10,733 nt of DNA from Ilumatobacteraceae bacterium (GCA_025456105.1 JALOLG010000057.1:1-10733), one strand, 5' to 3'. Positions 1 to 6,647 are shown, numbered from the stretch's first letter. Made by a program: numbers and translations. The notes: a model not told the origin generated them from the sequence alone.

Positions 1-1306
1 ACGCCGGGAACAGGTCGGCGCCACCGAGCGCGAACGAGCGCACCGCACCGTCGGCGCGGAACCCGCCGAACACGTCGATCACGACGTCGGTGGGCATCGA
101 GGCGCGCACGCACACCGACCCGTCGTCGGCGAGCGGCACCGTGACGAGGTTGGTGATGTCGATGCCCGGCACGACGTTGAGGCTGGAGGACTGCGACGTG
201 CTGCCGCACGGGAGCAGCTGCAGGAAGCCGGGCGTGGCGGTGCGGGTGGCCACCACACCCAGCACGGCCACGCGGGTGCCGTCGGGCAGCAGGCCCGACG
301 CCGCCGGCACGAGCCGGCGCTCCTCGCCCGGCGCGAACGGCGTCGACCAGCCGCCCGTGCCGTCGCGGCTGTCGGCGAGCCGGCCGGCGGCGGCGCGCAG
401 GTCGAGGCCCTCGCTGCCACCGAACCACCCGATGACGTCGACGATCAGGTGGGTGGCCGACACCGAGGTGGTGAGGCAGAGCGATCCGGTGGCACCGAGT
501 GCGGAGATCGTCGTGTTCGCGCGGGCCACGCCGAACCCGCCCAGGTAGTTGACGTTCGACGTGGGGGGTGCGGCGCCGCCGCACGGGAACGTGGTGACGA
601 ACCCGTAGCCGTCGGCCTCCGTGGCGGTGACGTTCACCATCACCGACGTCGCCGAGTCAGGGAGCCCCAGCAGCGAGCGCGACAGCTCGACCGTGCGGCC
701 CGGCACGACCTTGCCAGTGACGCCGGGCGGACGAGTCGCCGGACTCCGCGTGTCGACCACACGGCGCGGCTCGGTCTCCTGGAACGGGAGCCCGTCGGCC
801 CCGAACCACCCGACCAGATCGACGATCACGTCGCTGCGCTCCTGGCTGTAGACGCAGATCTCGCGGGTGGCGTCGACCCCGACCACCACGAGGTTGGCCG
901 TCGGCCCGGACGGGTGCGTGTTGACGTTCGAGGTCAGCGGCCGCGACGACCCGCACGGGTGGACGGTGAGGAACGCCGGGATCGCCGACCGGTCGGCCGT
1001 CACCGTGAGGGCGAGCGCCGTGGCGGTCGCCGGCACCGACGCCGGCACCGCCACCCGCAGCCAGCAGCGAGCGGGCACCGGGGATCCCCCCGGATCGCGG
1101 GTGTCGACCAAGCGGGTGGGCTGGATGCCGCGGAACCCCCCGCTCGACGTCGTCGGCGGGAGCGGGCCCTCGGGCGCCGCGCACGAGACACCGGGCGCGG
1201 CGGCGGCGCGCGGCGCCGGCACGGTCGCCGTGACCACCGCGGTCGCGACGAGCGCTGCCGCGACCGTCACGAGCGTGATCACCTTCGCGGGAGTCCGCCT
1301 ACCCAC
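1..1306 (-). CDS. Secreted protein with three LDTR-type repeats (3' end outside window)
   Basis: Translating from GTG at 1306 gives an open frame of 435 codons that continues past the left edge, so the C-terminus is missing. Residues 1-37 look like a Sec signal peptide: basic start (GRRTPAK), a hydrophobic stretch at about 9-31, and Ala-rich cleavage candidates near 34-37. The rest is three tandem repeats of about 124 residues. Each starts with an Arg-Leu/Val-x-Asp-Thr/Ser-Arg motif (65-70, 182-187, 309-314), has a Pro-Cys-Gly motif (C118, C242, C367) and a second Cys 32-35 residues on (C151, C277, C399), and ends in Val-Asp-hydrophobic-x-Gly (near 162-169, 289-295, 410-415). This layout is common in actinobacterial exported proteins of unknown role. 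The paired Cys may form one disulfide per repeat (inference). C42 and C81 are extra. The start is supported by the TACCGT box seven bases upstream. It lies 22 bases after the thioesterase stop. No catalytic domain is visible in the part present. Confidence 0.85.
   Translation of the reverse strand, partial: MGRRTPAKVITLVTVAAALVATAVVTATVPAPRAAAAPGVSCAAPEGPLPPTTSSGGFRGIQPTRLVDTRDPGGSPVPARCWLRVAVPASVPATATALALTVTADRSAIPAFLTVHPCGSSRPLTSNVNTHPSGPTANLVVVGVDATREICVYSQERSDVIVDLVGWFGADGLPFQETEPRRVVDTRSPATRPPGVTGKVVPGRTVELSRSLLGLPDSATSVMVNVTATEADGYGFVTTFPCGGAAPPTSNVNYLGGFGVARANTTISALGATGSLCLTTSVSATHLIVDVIGWFGGSEGLDLRAAAGRLADSRDGTGGWSTPFAPGEERRLVPAASGLLPDGTRVAVLGVVATRTATPGFLQLLPCGSTSQSSSLNVVPGIDITNLVTVPLADDGSVCVRASMPTDVVIDVFGGFRADGAVRSFALGGADLFPA
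62..1135 (-). repeat. Three tandem ~124-residue protein repeats encoded in the secreted protein
   Basis: The repeats cover about 1135-790, 769-416 and 400-62. The period is set by the Pro-Cys-Gly cysteines at residues 118, 242 and 367, which are 124 and 125 residues apart. Repeats 1 and 2 share a Ser-Asn-Val-Asn motif after that cysteine, and end in Gly-Trp-Phe-Gly. Repeat 3 is the most diverged: the motif becomes Ser-Ser-Leu-Asn and the end becomes Phe-Gly-Gly. The repeats are similar as protein but clearly diverged, so this is old duplication rather than recent copying. Confidence 0.75.
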
Positions 1307-1313
1307 CCGGGCG

Positions 1314-1319
1314 ACGGTA
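1314..1319 (-). promoter_or_regulatory. Putative -10 box TACCGT, leaderless start of the secreted protein
   Basis: On the minus strand TACCGT is followed by seven bases (CGCCCGG) and then the GTG at 1306. That places the expected transcription start at or next to the start codon. It lies in the 22-base gap after the thioesterase stop, so this gene may be expressed on its own as well as by read-through. No clear -35 is visible. Confidence 0.5.
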
Positions 1320-1328
1320 CCGCAGCGA

Positions 1329-2138
1329 TCAGCCGGGTTTCCCGCGGCGGTCGCGGAACAGGACCTCCTGGGCCACCGTCGCCACGTGCTCGCCCTCGAT
1401 GGTGAACACGTGGCCGATCGCCAGGCCGCGGTTGCCGACGAAGCCGTGGCAGGTGAGGTCGTGGAGGTGCCAGCGGTCGGCCCGCATCGGTCGGTGGAAC
1501 CAGATGGTGTGGTCGAGGCTCGCCCCGCCGAAGTGCTCGTCGTCGTCACGCGCCTCGGGGTGCGCCTGCCGCACCGCGTCGAACGGGAGGTCGTCGGACA
1601 GGTAGGCGAGCCAGCACCGGTGGAGCAGGTCGGCCTCCGGGTCGGCGGGATCGCCCAGGTCGGACACCACCCGGAACCAGGCCGCCGTGCGCCCGACCCC
1701 GGTGCGCTCGTCGGCGGCCAGCACGTCGTGCGCCACCCACCGGCGGTCGAACGCCTCGTTCCACGAGCTGGGCTCGATCTCGTCGGGCCCGGGCACGTCG
1801 GGGATCGACACGGCCTGCACCGAGGCCGACTCCTCCACCCGCTGCAACGAGCACTCGGCGTTGAGGATCGCGCCGATCGCCTGCCGTGCGACCACCCGGC
1901 GCGTGACGAAGCTGCGGCCGTTGCGGATGCGGTCGACCTCGAAGCGGATCGGCTCGGTGTGATCGCCCGGCCGGATGAAGTAGGCCCGGATGGAGTGCAC
2001 GACGAACTCGGGTTCCACCGTGAGGCTCGCCGCCCGCAGCGCCTGCGCCACGATCTGGCCGCCGTAGAGGCCACCCCACGAATATCGGGGGCCGGTGCCG
2101 ACGTACGTGTCGGGGCCATGGGGCTCGAGCGCGAACAT
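1329..2138 (-). CDS. tesB: Acyl-CoA thioesterase II (TesB family)
   Basis: It hydrolyses acyl-CoA to free fatty acid and CoA in the cytosol. The protein is about 270 residues, near the usual double-hotdog TesB length (E. coli TesB is 286). Counting from the upstream ATG at 2141, the first hotdog has the GGLYGGQIVAQAL motif (23-35) and a His-Ser-x-x-Ala-Tyr-Phe-x-Arg-Pro-Gly-Asp motif (49-60), followed by the Gly-Arg-Ser-Phe motif (75-78). The second hotdog has Leu-Asp-His with Trp-Phe-His (209-216) and an Ala-Gln-Glu end motif (257-259). Asp210, Thr230 and Gln258 sit where the catalytic triad of E. coli TesB (Asp204, Thr228, Gln278) is expected. Two ATG codons lie side by side (2141 and 2138). 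I prefer 2138 because the TACCAT box is then seven bases upstream, as in four other genes here. It is first in a two-gene run with the secreted protein. The exact acyl substrate cannot be told from sequence. Confidence 0.93.
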   Translation of the reverse strand: MFALEPHGPDTYVGTGPRYSWGGLYGGQIVAQALRAASLTVEPEFVVHSIRAYFIRPGDHTEPIRFEVDRIRNGRSFVTRRVVARQAIGAILNAECSLQRVEESASVQAVSIPDVPGPDEIEPSSWNEAFDRRWVAHDVLAADERTGVGRTAAWFRVVSDLGDPADPEADLLHRCWLAYLSDDLPFDAVRQAHPEARDDDEHFGGASLDHTIWFHRPMRADRWHLHDLTCHGFVGNRGLAIGHVFTIEGEHVATVAQEVLFRDRRGKPG

Positions 2139-2145
2139 CATCGGA

Positions 2146-2151
2146 ATGGTA
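2146..2151 (-). promoter_or_regulatory. Putative -10 box TACCAT, leaderless start of the thioesterase
   Basis: On the minus strand TACCAT is followed by TCCGATG and then the second ATG (2138), which gives a seven-base gap. To the first ATG (2141) the gap is only four. TAGGCA, 17 bases upstream, matches four of six positions of TTGACA and could be a weak -35. The 47 bases between the two divergent start codons must hold both promoters. Confidence 0.45.
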
Positions 2152-2172
2152 GGGGCACCTCGGTGACATGCC

Positions 2173-2178
2173 TAGAGT
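2173..2178 (+). promoter_or_regulatory. Putative -10 box TAGAGT, leaderless start of the 138-residue protein
   Basis: TAGAGT is followed by seven bases and then the ATG at 2186. This supports 2186 over the in-frame ATG at 2168, which would lie upstream of the expected transcription start. No good -35 is visible. Confidence 0.45.
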
Positions 2179-2185
2179 TCCATGC

Positions 2186-2602
2186 ATGGCAGCCAAAACG
2201 GCCAAGAAGGCACCGATGTCCGACGAGCACAAGGCGGCCCTCGCGCAGGGCCGTGCCGAGGGAAAGGCCGTGCGCGACTACCTCGAAGGGCTGCGGTCGT
2301 CGAAGCCCAAGCGAGGTCGCAAGCGCACGCCGGATTCCATCCGCAAGCGGCTCGATGCGATCGAGGCCGAGCTCGTGGATGCCAGCCCGCTCGACGAGCT
2401 GAAGCTCGTCCAGGAGCGCCACGACCTCACCCGTGAGCTCGAGACGTTCGGCTCCGGTGTCGACCTGTCGGCCCTGGAAGACCGCTTCGTCGAGGTCGCC
2501 AGGTCGTACAGCCAGCGCCAGGGGATCTCCTACAGCTCGTGGCGCGAGGTGGGCGTCGAGGCCGCGGTGCTCAAGCGCGCCGGCATCGCCCGTTCGAGCT
2601 GA
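2186..2602 (+). CDS. Conserved actinobacterial protein of unknown function, 138 residues
   Basis: I do not recognise a named family, though the overall look (basic N-terminus and a Gly-Ile-Ser-Tyr-x-x-Trp-Arg C-terminal motif) recalls uncharacterised actinobacterial proteins. Residues 1-10 are Lys/Ala-rich, and residues 38-54 are a strongly basic stretch containing KPKRGRKR. About 49-88 read as an amphipathic helix or coiled coil with regular Leu/Ile spacing. Residues 100-134 form a compact C-terminal block with Phe-Val-x-Val-Ala-x-Ser-Tyr, then GISYSSWREVGV and Leu-Lys-Arg-Ala-Gly-Ile. There is no signal peptide or membrane segment. The basic patch would suit contact with nucleic acid, but that is only inference. 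The gene stands alone: divergent from the thioesterase and convergent with purB across a hairpin. The start at 2186 rests on the -10 box spacing; 2168 is the alternative and would add six residues. Confidence 0.8.
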   Translation: MAAKTAKKAPMSDEHKAALAQGRAEGKAVRDYLEGLRSSKPKRGRKRTPDSIRKRLDAIEAELVDASPLDELKLVQERHDLTRELETFGSGVDLSALEDRFVEVARSYSQRQGISYSSWREVGVEAAVLKRAGIARSS

Positions 2603-2626
2603 CCTCCGTCGCGCTTTCGTGGTCCG

Positions 2627-2647
2627 CGGTGGTCGTCACGACCACCG
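2627..2647. terminator. Hairpin between convergent genes, possible two-way terminator
   Basis: GGTGGTC (2628-2634) and GACCACC (2640-2646) are perfectly complementary around a five-base loop. C2627 and G2647 extend the stem to eight base pairs. It sits in the 49-base gap between the stop of the 138-residue gene and the stop of purB. On the plus strand only a short T run follows (ATTTC), so it is not a classic U-tract terminator. High-GC actinobacteria often use such hairpins without a U-tract. Confidence 0.5.
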
Positions 2648-2651
2648 GATT

Positions 2652-3974
2652 TCACGAATGCGGGTGCGGGACGATCACGTCGAGCGCGTCGACGGCACGA
2701 CCGGCGTGCTGCAGCACCCGCCGCAGATCGACGATCTCCGGCAGCCTGGTCCGCACCGCGTCGGGCACGTCGGGATCGCTCGATATCACGTCGACGAAAT
2801 CACGGCCGTCGTCCCATGACGTCATCGCCGCACGCTGCACCACTCGATAGGCGGCATCTCGCTCCATCCCGTTTCGCACCAATTCGAGCAGCACCGATTG
2901 ACTGAACACGACGCCTCGGCCGGCCGCCATGTTCTCGGCCATGCGCTCGGGGAACACCTCGAGCCGGCGCAGCAGCCCAGCGGTCCGCCGGAGCAGGTAG
3001 TGGGCGAGGATCGTGGAGTCGGGCAGCTCCACCCGCTCCACCGTCGTGTGCGAGATGTCGCGCTCGTGCCACAGCGCCACGTCGTGCAGCCCTGCGAGCG
3101 CGTTCGACTTCACCACCCGCGACAGGCCCGAGATCGTCTCGGCGCTGATCGGGTTGCGCTTGTGCGGCATCGCAGAGGAGCCCTTCTGGCCCGGGCGGAA
3201 GCCCTCGCGCACCTCACCGACCTCGGTGCGCTGGAGGTGGCGGAGCTCGACCGCGATCAGCTCGCACGTCGACGCCACGGCGGCGCACGCCCACAGGAGC
3301 TCGGCGTGCCGGTCGCGGGCGATCACCTGGGTGGCCGGCACCGCCTGCAGGCCGAGCGCCTCCCCGACCCGAGCCTCCACCTCGGGTGGCAGGTTCGAGT
3401 AGGTGCCCACGGCCCCGCTGAGCTTCATCACCGCCACCGTCTCACGGGCGGCGCGCAGGCGCACCCGGTCGCGGTCGACCTGCAGCGCCCACAGCGCCAG
3501 CTTCGCACCGAACGTCGTGGGCTCGGCGTGGATCCCGTGGGTGCGGCCGATCATCACGGTGTGGCGGTGCACGCGCGCCAGGTCGACGAGCACGTGGAGC
3601 AGCACGTCGGCCTCGGCGAGCAGCAGCTCGACGGCATCGCGCATGGCCCAGCACAGCGCCGTGTCGACCACGTCGGACGACGTGAGGCCGTAGTGCACCC
3701 AGTCGCCGTGCGGGTGGCCGATGCGGTCCTGAGCGACGTCGACGAACGCGGCGACGTCGTGGTCGGTGACCGCCTCGCGCTCGAGCACCGCCGCCACGAA
3801 CGCGTCGTCGACCACCGGGGCCGCGGTCCGACACGCGGCCGCCACCCCGGCCGGAGCGACCCCGGTTGCCTCGAGCGCATCGACCGCGGCGAGCTCGACG
3901 TCGAGCCAGCGCTGCATGCGGGCGGTGTCGGTCCACACCGCCGCCATCTCCGGGGTCTGGTAGCGCGGGATCAT
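2652..3974 (-). CDS. purB: Adenylosuccinate lyase
   Basis: It cleaves adenylosuccinate to AMP and fumarate, and SAICAR to AICAR and fumarate, in the cytosol as a homotetramer. The 440-residue length is normal for the family. Family motifs are in place: the opening Arg-Tyr-x-Thr-Pro-Glu-Met (4-10), Gly-Leu-Thr-Ser-Ser-Asp (96-101), the RTHGIHAEPTTFG block (144-156) carrying catalytic-type His146, and the fumarase/lyase signature GSSAMPHKRNP (265-275) on the mobile loop with the catalytic Ser. A further block, Trp-His-Glu-Arg-Asp-x-Ser-His (302-309), is also typical. The start is fixed by the ATGA overlap with purA: the ATG at 3974-3972 shares four bases with the purA stop at 3973-3971, which implies translational coupling. 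An open frame continues upstream antiparallel to the HisD-like gene and across purA, but that extension has no family match and is a shadow. The end faces the hairpin at 2627-2647. Confidence 0.97.
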   Translation of the reverse strand: MIPRYQTPEMAAVWTDTARMQRWLDVELAAVDALEATGVAPAGVAAACRTAAPVVDDAFVAAVLEREAVTDHDVAAFVDVAQDRIGHPHGDWVHYGLTSSDVVDTALCWAMRDAVELLLAEADVLLHVLVDLARVHRHTVMIGRTHGIHAEPTTFGAKLALWALQVDRDRVRLRAARETVAVMKLSGAVGTYSNLPPEVEARVGEALGLQAVPATQVIARDRHAELLWACAAVASTCELIAVELRHLQRTEVGEVREGFRPGQKGSSAMPHKRNPISAETISGLSRVVKSNALAGLHDVALWHERDISHTTVERVELPDSTILAHYLLRRTAGLLRRLEVFPERMAENMAAGRGVVFSQSVLLELVRNGMERDAAYRVVQRAAMTSWDDGRDFVDVISSDPDVPDAVRTRLPEIVDLRRVLQHAGRAVDALDVIVPHPHS

Positions 3975-5242
3975 CCGCGCACCACCACGTCGTCGCGGGC
4001 GGCACCGACGCCGACGACGGCGACCGGCACGCCCACCTCGCGCTCCACGAGGTCGATGAAGTCGCGGGCGGCGCTCGGCAGGTCGTCGGCGCTGCGCGCG
4101 GCCGACACCGCCTCGCCCCACCCGGGCAGCGTGACGTACTCGGGCTCCACCCGCGCGAGCACGTCGGACCGGTCGGGGTACGCGTCGAGCAGCTCGCCGT
4201 CGAGGCGGTAGCCGGTGCACACCCGCACCTCGTCGAACCCGTCGAGCACGTCGAGCTTGGTGAGGGCGATCTCGGTGAGGGTGTTGTTCCGCACGGCGTG
4301 GCGGAGCATCACGGCGTCGAGCCATCCGGCCCGCCGCCGGCGCCCTGTGACGGTGCCGAACTCGCGACCGACGTCGACGAGGCGGTCGCCGAGCTCGTCG
4401 GTGAGCTCGGTGGGGAACGGGCCGGCACCGACGCGGGTGGTGTACGCCTTGGTGATGCCCACGACGCGGTCGATGTCGCGCGGCCCGATGCCGCTGCCGG
4501 CGCACGCGCCACCAGCGGTCGGGTTCGACGACGTGACGTACGGGTAGGTGCCGTGGTCGAGGTCGAGGAACGTGGCCTGCGCGCCTTCGAGCAGGACGTG
4601 CTCGCCGGCCGCGACCGCGGCGTGGAGCAGCGTGACGGTGTCGGCCACGAACGGCCGCACGCGCTCGCCGAGCTCGGCGAACGCGTCGACGATCGCGTCG
4701 ACGTCGAGCGGAGCCTCGCCGGCGTGCTCGATCACGGCGTTCTCGGCGATCGCCCGTGCTCGCACGGCCGCCCGGAAGGCGTCGGGGTCGACCACCTCGC
4801 CGGCACGGATGCCCACGCGACGGGCCTTGTCGGCGTACGCCGGGCCGATGCCCTTGAGGGTGGTGCCGATCTTGTCGTCGCCGCGCACCGACTCGGCGAT
4901 CGCGTCGTGGGCCTGGTGCCACGGGAAGATCAGGTGCGCCCGGCTCGACACCTTCAGCGCGCTGCAGTCGATGCCACGCCCCTCGAGCGTGTCGACCTCG
5001 GCGAACAGCGTGGGCAGGTCGACCACCACGCCGTTGCCGATCACCGGCACCACGTGGTCGTAGAGCACACCGCTCGGCACGAGCTGGAGCGCGTAGCGCT
5101 CGCCGTCGACCACCACGGTGTGCCCGGCGTTGTGGCCGCCCTGGTAGCGCACCACGTAGGTGTGGTCGCGCGACAGCAGGTCGATGATCTTGGCCTTGCC
5201 CTCGTCGCCCCATTGGGCGCCGACGACGACGGTGACGGGCAT
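3971..5242 (-). CDS. purA: Adenylosuccinate synthetase
   Basis: It joins aspartate to IMP using GTP, the first committed step to AMP. The next gene, purB, completes the conversion. The 423-residue length is usual. Visible motifs are GAQWGDEGKAK (8-18) with catalytic Asp13, YQGGHNAGHT (33-42) with catalytic His41, Thr-Thr-x-Lys-Gly-Ile-Gly-Pro in the IMP site (near 127-134), Glu-Gly-Ala-Gln-Ala (near 219-223), Thr-Ser-Ser-Asn-Pro-Thr-Ala-Gly-Gly, Gly-Pro-Phe-Pro-Thr-Glu, and Gly-Arg-Arg-Arg-Arg-x-Gly-Trp near the base-binding loop. Two departures from the common sequence are visible: the usual Gly-Lys-Gly-Lys of the P-loop reads Gly-Lys-Ala-Lys, and the usual Arg-Arg-Cys-Gly-Trp-Phe-Asp reads Arg-Arg-Ala-Gly-Trp-Leu-Asp. 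All other landmarks are intact, so it should be active. The ATG at 5242 is backed by a GGGAG ribosome binding site six bases upstream. It diverges from the HisD-like gene. Confidence 0.97.
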   Translation of the reverse strand: MPVTVVVGAQWGDEGKAKIIDLLSRDHTYVVRYQGGHNAGHTVVVDGERYALQLVPSGVLYDHVVPVIGNGVVVDLPTLFAEVDTLEGRGIDCSALKVSSRAHLIFPWHQAHDAIAESVRGDDKIGTTLKGIGPAYADKARRVGIRAGEVVDPDAFRAAVRARAIAENAVIEHAGEAPLDVDAIVDAFAELGERVRPFVADTVTLLHAAVAAGEHVLLEGAQATFLDLDHGTYPYVTSSNPTAGGACAGSGIGPRDIDRVVGITKAYTTRVGAGPFPTELTDELGDRLVDVGREFGTVTGRRRRAGWLDAVMLRHAVRNNTLTEIALTKLDVLDGFDEVRVCTGYRLDGELLDAYPDRSDVLARVEPEYVTLPGWGEAVSAARSADDLPSAARDFIDLVEREVGVPVAVVGVGAARDDVVVRG

Positions 5243-5248
5243 GACACG

Positions 5249-5253
5249 CTCCC
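5249..5253 (-). promoter_or_regulatory. Shine-Dalgarno sequence of purA
   Basis: On the minus strand GGGAG is followed by CGTGTC and the purA ATG at 5242, a spacing of six bases. This contrasts with the leaderless-type starts elsewhere in the window and fixes the purA start. Confidence 0.6.
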
Positions 5254-5277
5254 GAGGAGTTGGAGGAACGTGGGTCG

Positions 5278-5283
5278 AGGCTA
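5278..5283 (-). promoter_or_regulatory. Possible purA -10 box TAGCCT
   Basis: TAGCCT on the minus strand fits TANNNT. It would place the transcript start near 5271, giving purAB a leader of about 30 bases that includes the Shine-Dalgarno sequence. No -35 is evident, so this is a weak call. Confidence 0.25.
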
Positions 5284-5297
5284 CTCACGAGCGCCGG

Positions 5298-5303
5298 TAC
5301 CGT
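5298..5303 (+). promoter_or_regulatory. Putative -10 box TACCGT, leaderless start of the HisD-like gene
   Basis: TACCGT is followed by GCGGTGC and then the GTG at 5311, again a gap of seven bases. It is the same hexamer as at 1319-1314 on the other strand. It rules against longer in-frame starts such as 5260, which would lie upstream of the transcript. Confidence 0.5.
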
Positions 5304-5310
5304 GCGGTGC

Positions 5311-6627
5311 GTGATGCGACGGCTCGACTGGGCGACCCTCGACGAGGCCGGGCGACGCTCGATCCTCGACCGCGGCCTCGGTGACATCTTCGACCCCGAC
5401 CTGCGCCACTCGATCGGCGCGCTCATCGACGACGTGCGCGAGCGCGGCGACGCCGCGGTGTGCGATGCGCTCGCCCGCTTCGACGGCGTCGAGCTCGAGC
5501 CCCACCAGCTGCGCATCACCGACGACGAGCTCGACGCGGCCACGATCGCACCCGAGCTGCAGGGCGCGATCGACGACGCGATCGCCCACCTCCGGGCCTT
5601 CAACGAGCAGCAGCTCGCCCGCACCACCGACTGGTCGTTCGAGTCCGAGCCCGGACTGACCGTGGGCGAGAAGATCACGCCGATCGCATCGGCCGGCCTG
5701 TTCACGCCGAGTGGCAAGGCCAGCTACCCCAGCGTCACCTACCAGCTCGCCGTGCCGGCGCTGGTGGCCGGCGTGCCCGAGATCGTCGTGGTGGTGCCGC
5801 CCGCACCCGGCGGGGGCGGTGCCGTCGACCCGGCCGTGCTCGCCGTGTGCCGCACGCTCGGCCTCCGCCACGTGTTCCGCGTGAACGGCCCGGCCGGCGT
5901 GGCCGCGCTCGGGTTCGGCACGGAGTCGATCCCAGCGGTCCGCAAGATCGTCGGCCCCGGCTCACCCGCCGTCACCCTCGCCCAGGTGGAGATGCAGCGC
6001 CACGGCGTCACCACGATGATGCTGCTCGGCCCGACCGAGAGCCTCGTGATCGCCGACGACTCCGCCGACCCCGTCCGTCTCGCCGCCGATCTGCTGATCG
6101 AAGCCGAGCACGGCACCGACTCGGCGGTGGTGCTCGTCACCGACTCGCCGTCGCTGGCCGACCGCGTCGATGCCGAGCTCGAGCGCCAGCTCGCCGACCT
6201 CCCCGAGGTGCGCGCCACCGCAGCGCGCGCCTCGCTCGGCGTGAACGGCGGCTGCGTGCTCGTCGACTCGCTCGACACCGCCGTCGAGGTGGCCAACCGG
6301 TACGCCGCCGAGCACCTGCAGGTCGCCGTGGCCGACGCGCACGTCGACCGAGTCGTCGACGGCCTCGTGAACGCCGGCGAGATCCTCGTCGGCCAGCACA
6401 CGCCGTTCAGCGCCGCCAACTTCGTGATCGGGTGCCCGGCATCGCTGCCCACCAGCGGCTTCGCGCACGTCTCGTCGGGCATCACGGCGAACGCGTTCCT
6501 GAAGCGCACCGCCGTGGCACGGGCCGACGAGCGGGCGCTCGCACGGATGGCCCCCTCGGTGCTGGCGCTCGCCGACCACGAGGGGTTCCCTGCCCATGCC
6601 GCCGCCGTACGCAGGCGCTTCGGCTGA
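5311..6627 (+). CDS. Divergent histidinol dehydrogenase family protein
   Basis: The whole protein aligns by motif with HisD, the zinc- and NAD-dependent enzyme that oxidises histidinol to histidine. The length of 438 residues is normal (E. coli HisD is 434). Counting from ATG 5314: Gly-Leu-Phe-Thr-Pro-Ser-Gly-Lys-Ala-Ser-Tyr-Pro-Ser (128-140), Val-Pro-Ala-Leu-Val-Ala-Gly-Val (147-154), Lys-Ile-Val-Gly-Pro-Gly-Ser (211-217), Ala-Glu-His (264-266) and Ala-Glu-His-Leu (332-335), holding the catalytic-type Glu-His pair. Of the four zinc ligands known in E. coli HisD, His262 and His419 have counterparts (His266, His428), but Gln259 reads Glu263 and Asp360 reads Asn369. The usual Gly-Gly-Ala-Gln-Ala and Asn-His-Val-Leu-Pro-Thr motifs are also changed. 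It is not beside other his genes. It is either a lineage-specific HisD or a paralogue acting on another alcohol or aldehyde, so I withhold the symbol hisD. The GTG at 5311 fits the -10 box; the ATG at 5314 is next. Confidence 0.85.
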   Translation: MMRRLDWATLDEAGRRSILDRGLGDIFDPDLRHSIGALIDDVRERGDAAVCDALARFDGVELEPHQLRITDDELDAATIAPELQGAIDDAIAHLRAFNEQQLARTTDWSFESEPGLTVGEKITPIASAGLFTPSGKASYPSVTYQLAVPALVAGVPEIVVVVPPAPGGGGAVDPAVLAVCRTLGLRHVFRVNGPAGVAALGFGTESIPAVRKIVGPGSPAVTLAQVEMQRHGVTTMMLLGPTESLVIADDSADPVRLAADLLIEAEHGTDSAVVLVTDSPSLADRVDAELERQLADLPEVRATAARASLGVNGGCVLVDSLDTAVEVANRYAAEHLQVAVADAHVDRVVDGLVNAGEILVGQHTPFSAANFVIGCPASLPTSGFAHVSSGITANAFLKRTAVARADERALARMAPSVLALADHEGFPAHAAAVRRRFG

Positions 6628-6634
6628 CGCGGCG

Positions 6635-6640
6635 TACGCT
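6635..6640 (+). promoter_or_regulatory. Putative -10 box TACGCT, leaderless start of the response regulator
   Basis: TACGCT lies in the 20-base gap after the HisD-like stop. It is followed by CCCTGGC and then GTG at 6648, the same seven-base spacing as the other boxes. It suggests the two-component pair has its own promoter. Confidence 0.5.
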
Positions 6641-6647
6641 CCCTGGC

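Noticed and set aside
1177..1185. Possible lipobox around Cys42 of the secreted protein
   Set aside because: The residues before Cys42 are Gly-Val-Ser, which fits the lipobox poorly. The Cys lies well after the hydrophobic stretch, so an ordinary Sec cleavage near 34-37 is more likely.
867..2402. Plus-strand open frame of 511 codons across the secreted protein, thioesterase and start of the 138-residue gene
   Set aside because: It is antisense to two genes with clear family motifs, and its translation is Val/Asp/Gly/His-rich shadow sequence.
5243..5310. Riboswitch or purine-responsive element in the purA / HisD-like gap
   Set aside because: The gap is only 68 bases and holds the -10 boxes and the purA ribosome binding site. 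No conserved riboswitch core or PurR-type palindrome is visible.
3975..5717. Upstream extension of the purB frame, giving an open frame of about 1,020 codons from 5717
   Set aside because: The part before 3974 runs antisense to the HisD-like gene and across purA in another frame. Its sequence is Arg-rich low complexity with no family motif. Long stop-free shadow frames are normal at this GC content, and the purA-purB ATGA overlap gives the true start.
5460..6647. In-frame extension upstream of the response regulator through the HisD-like gene
   Set aside because: The added sequence is the out-of-frame reading of the HisD-like gene. The receiver domain begins exactly at GTG 6648, which also has the -10 box.
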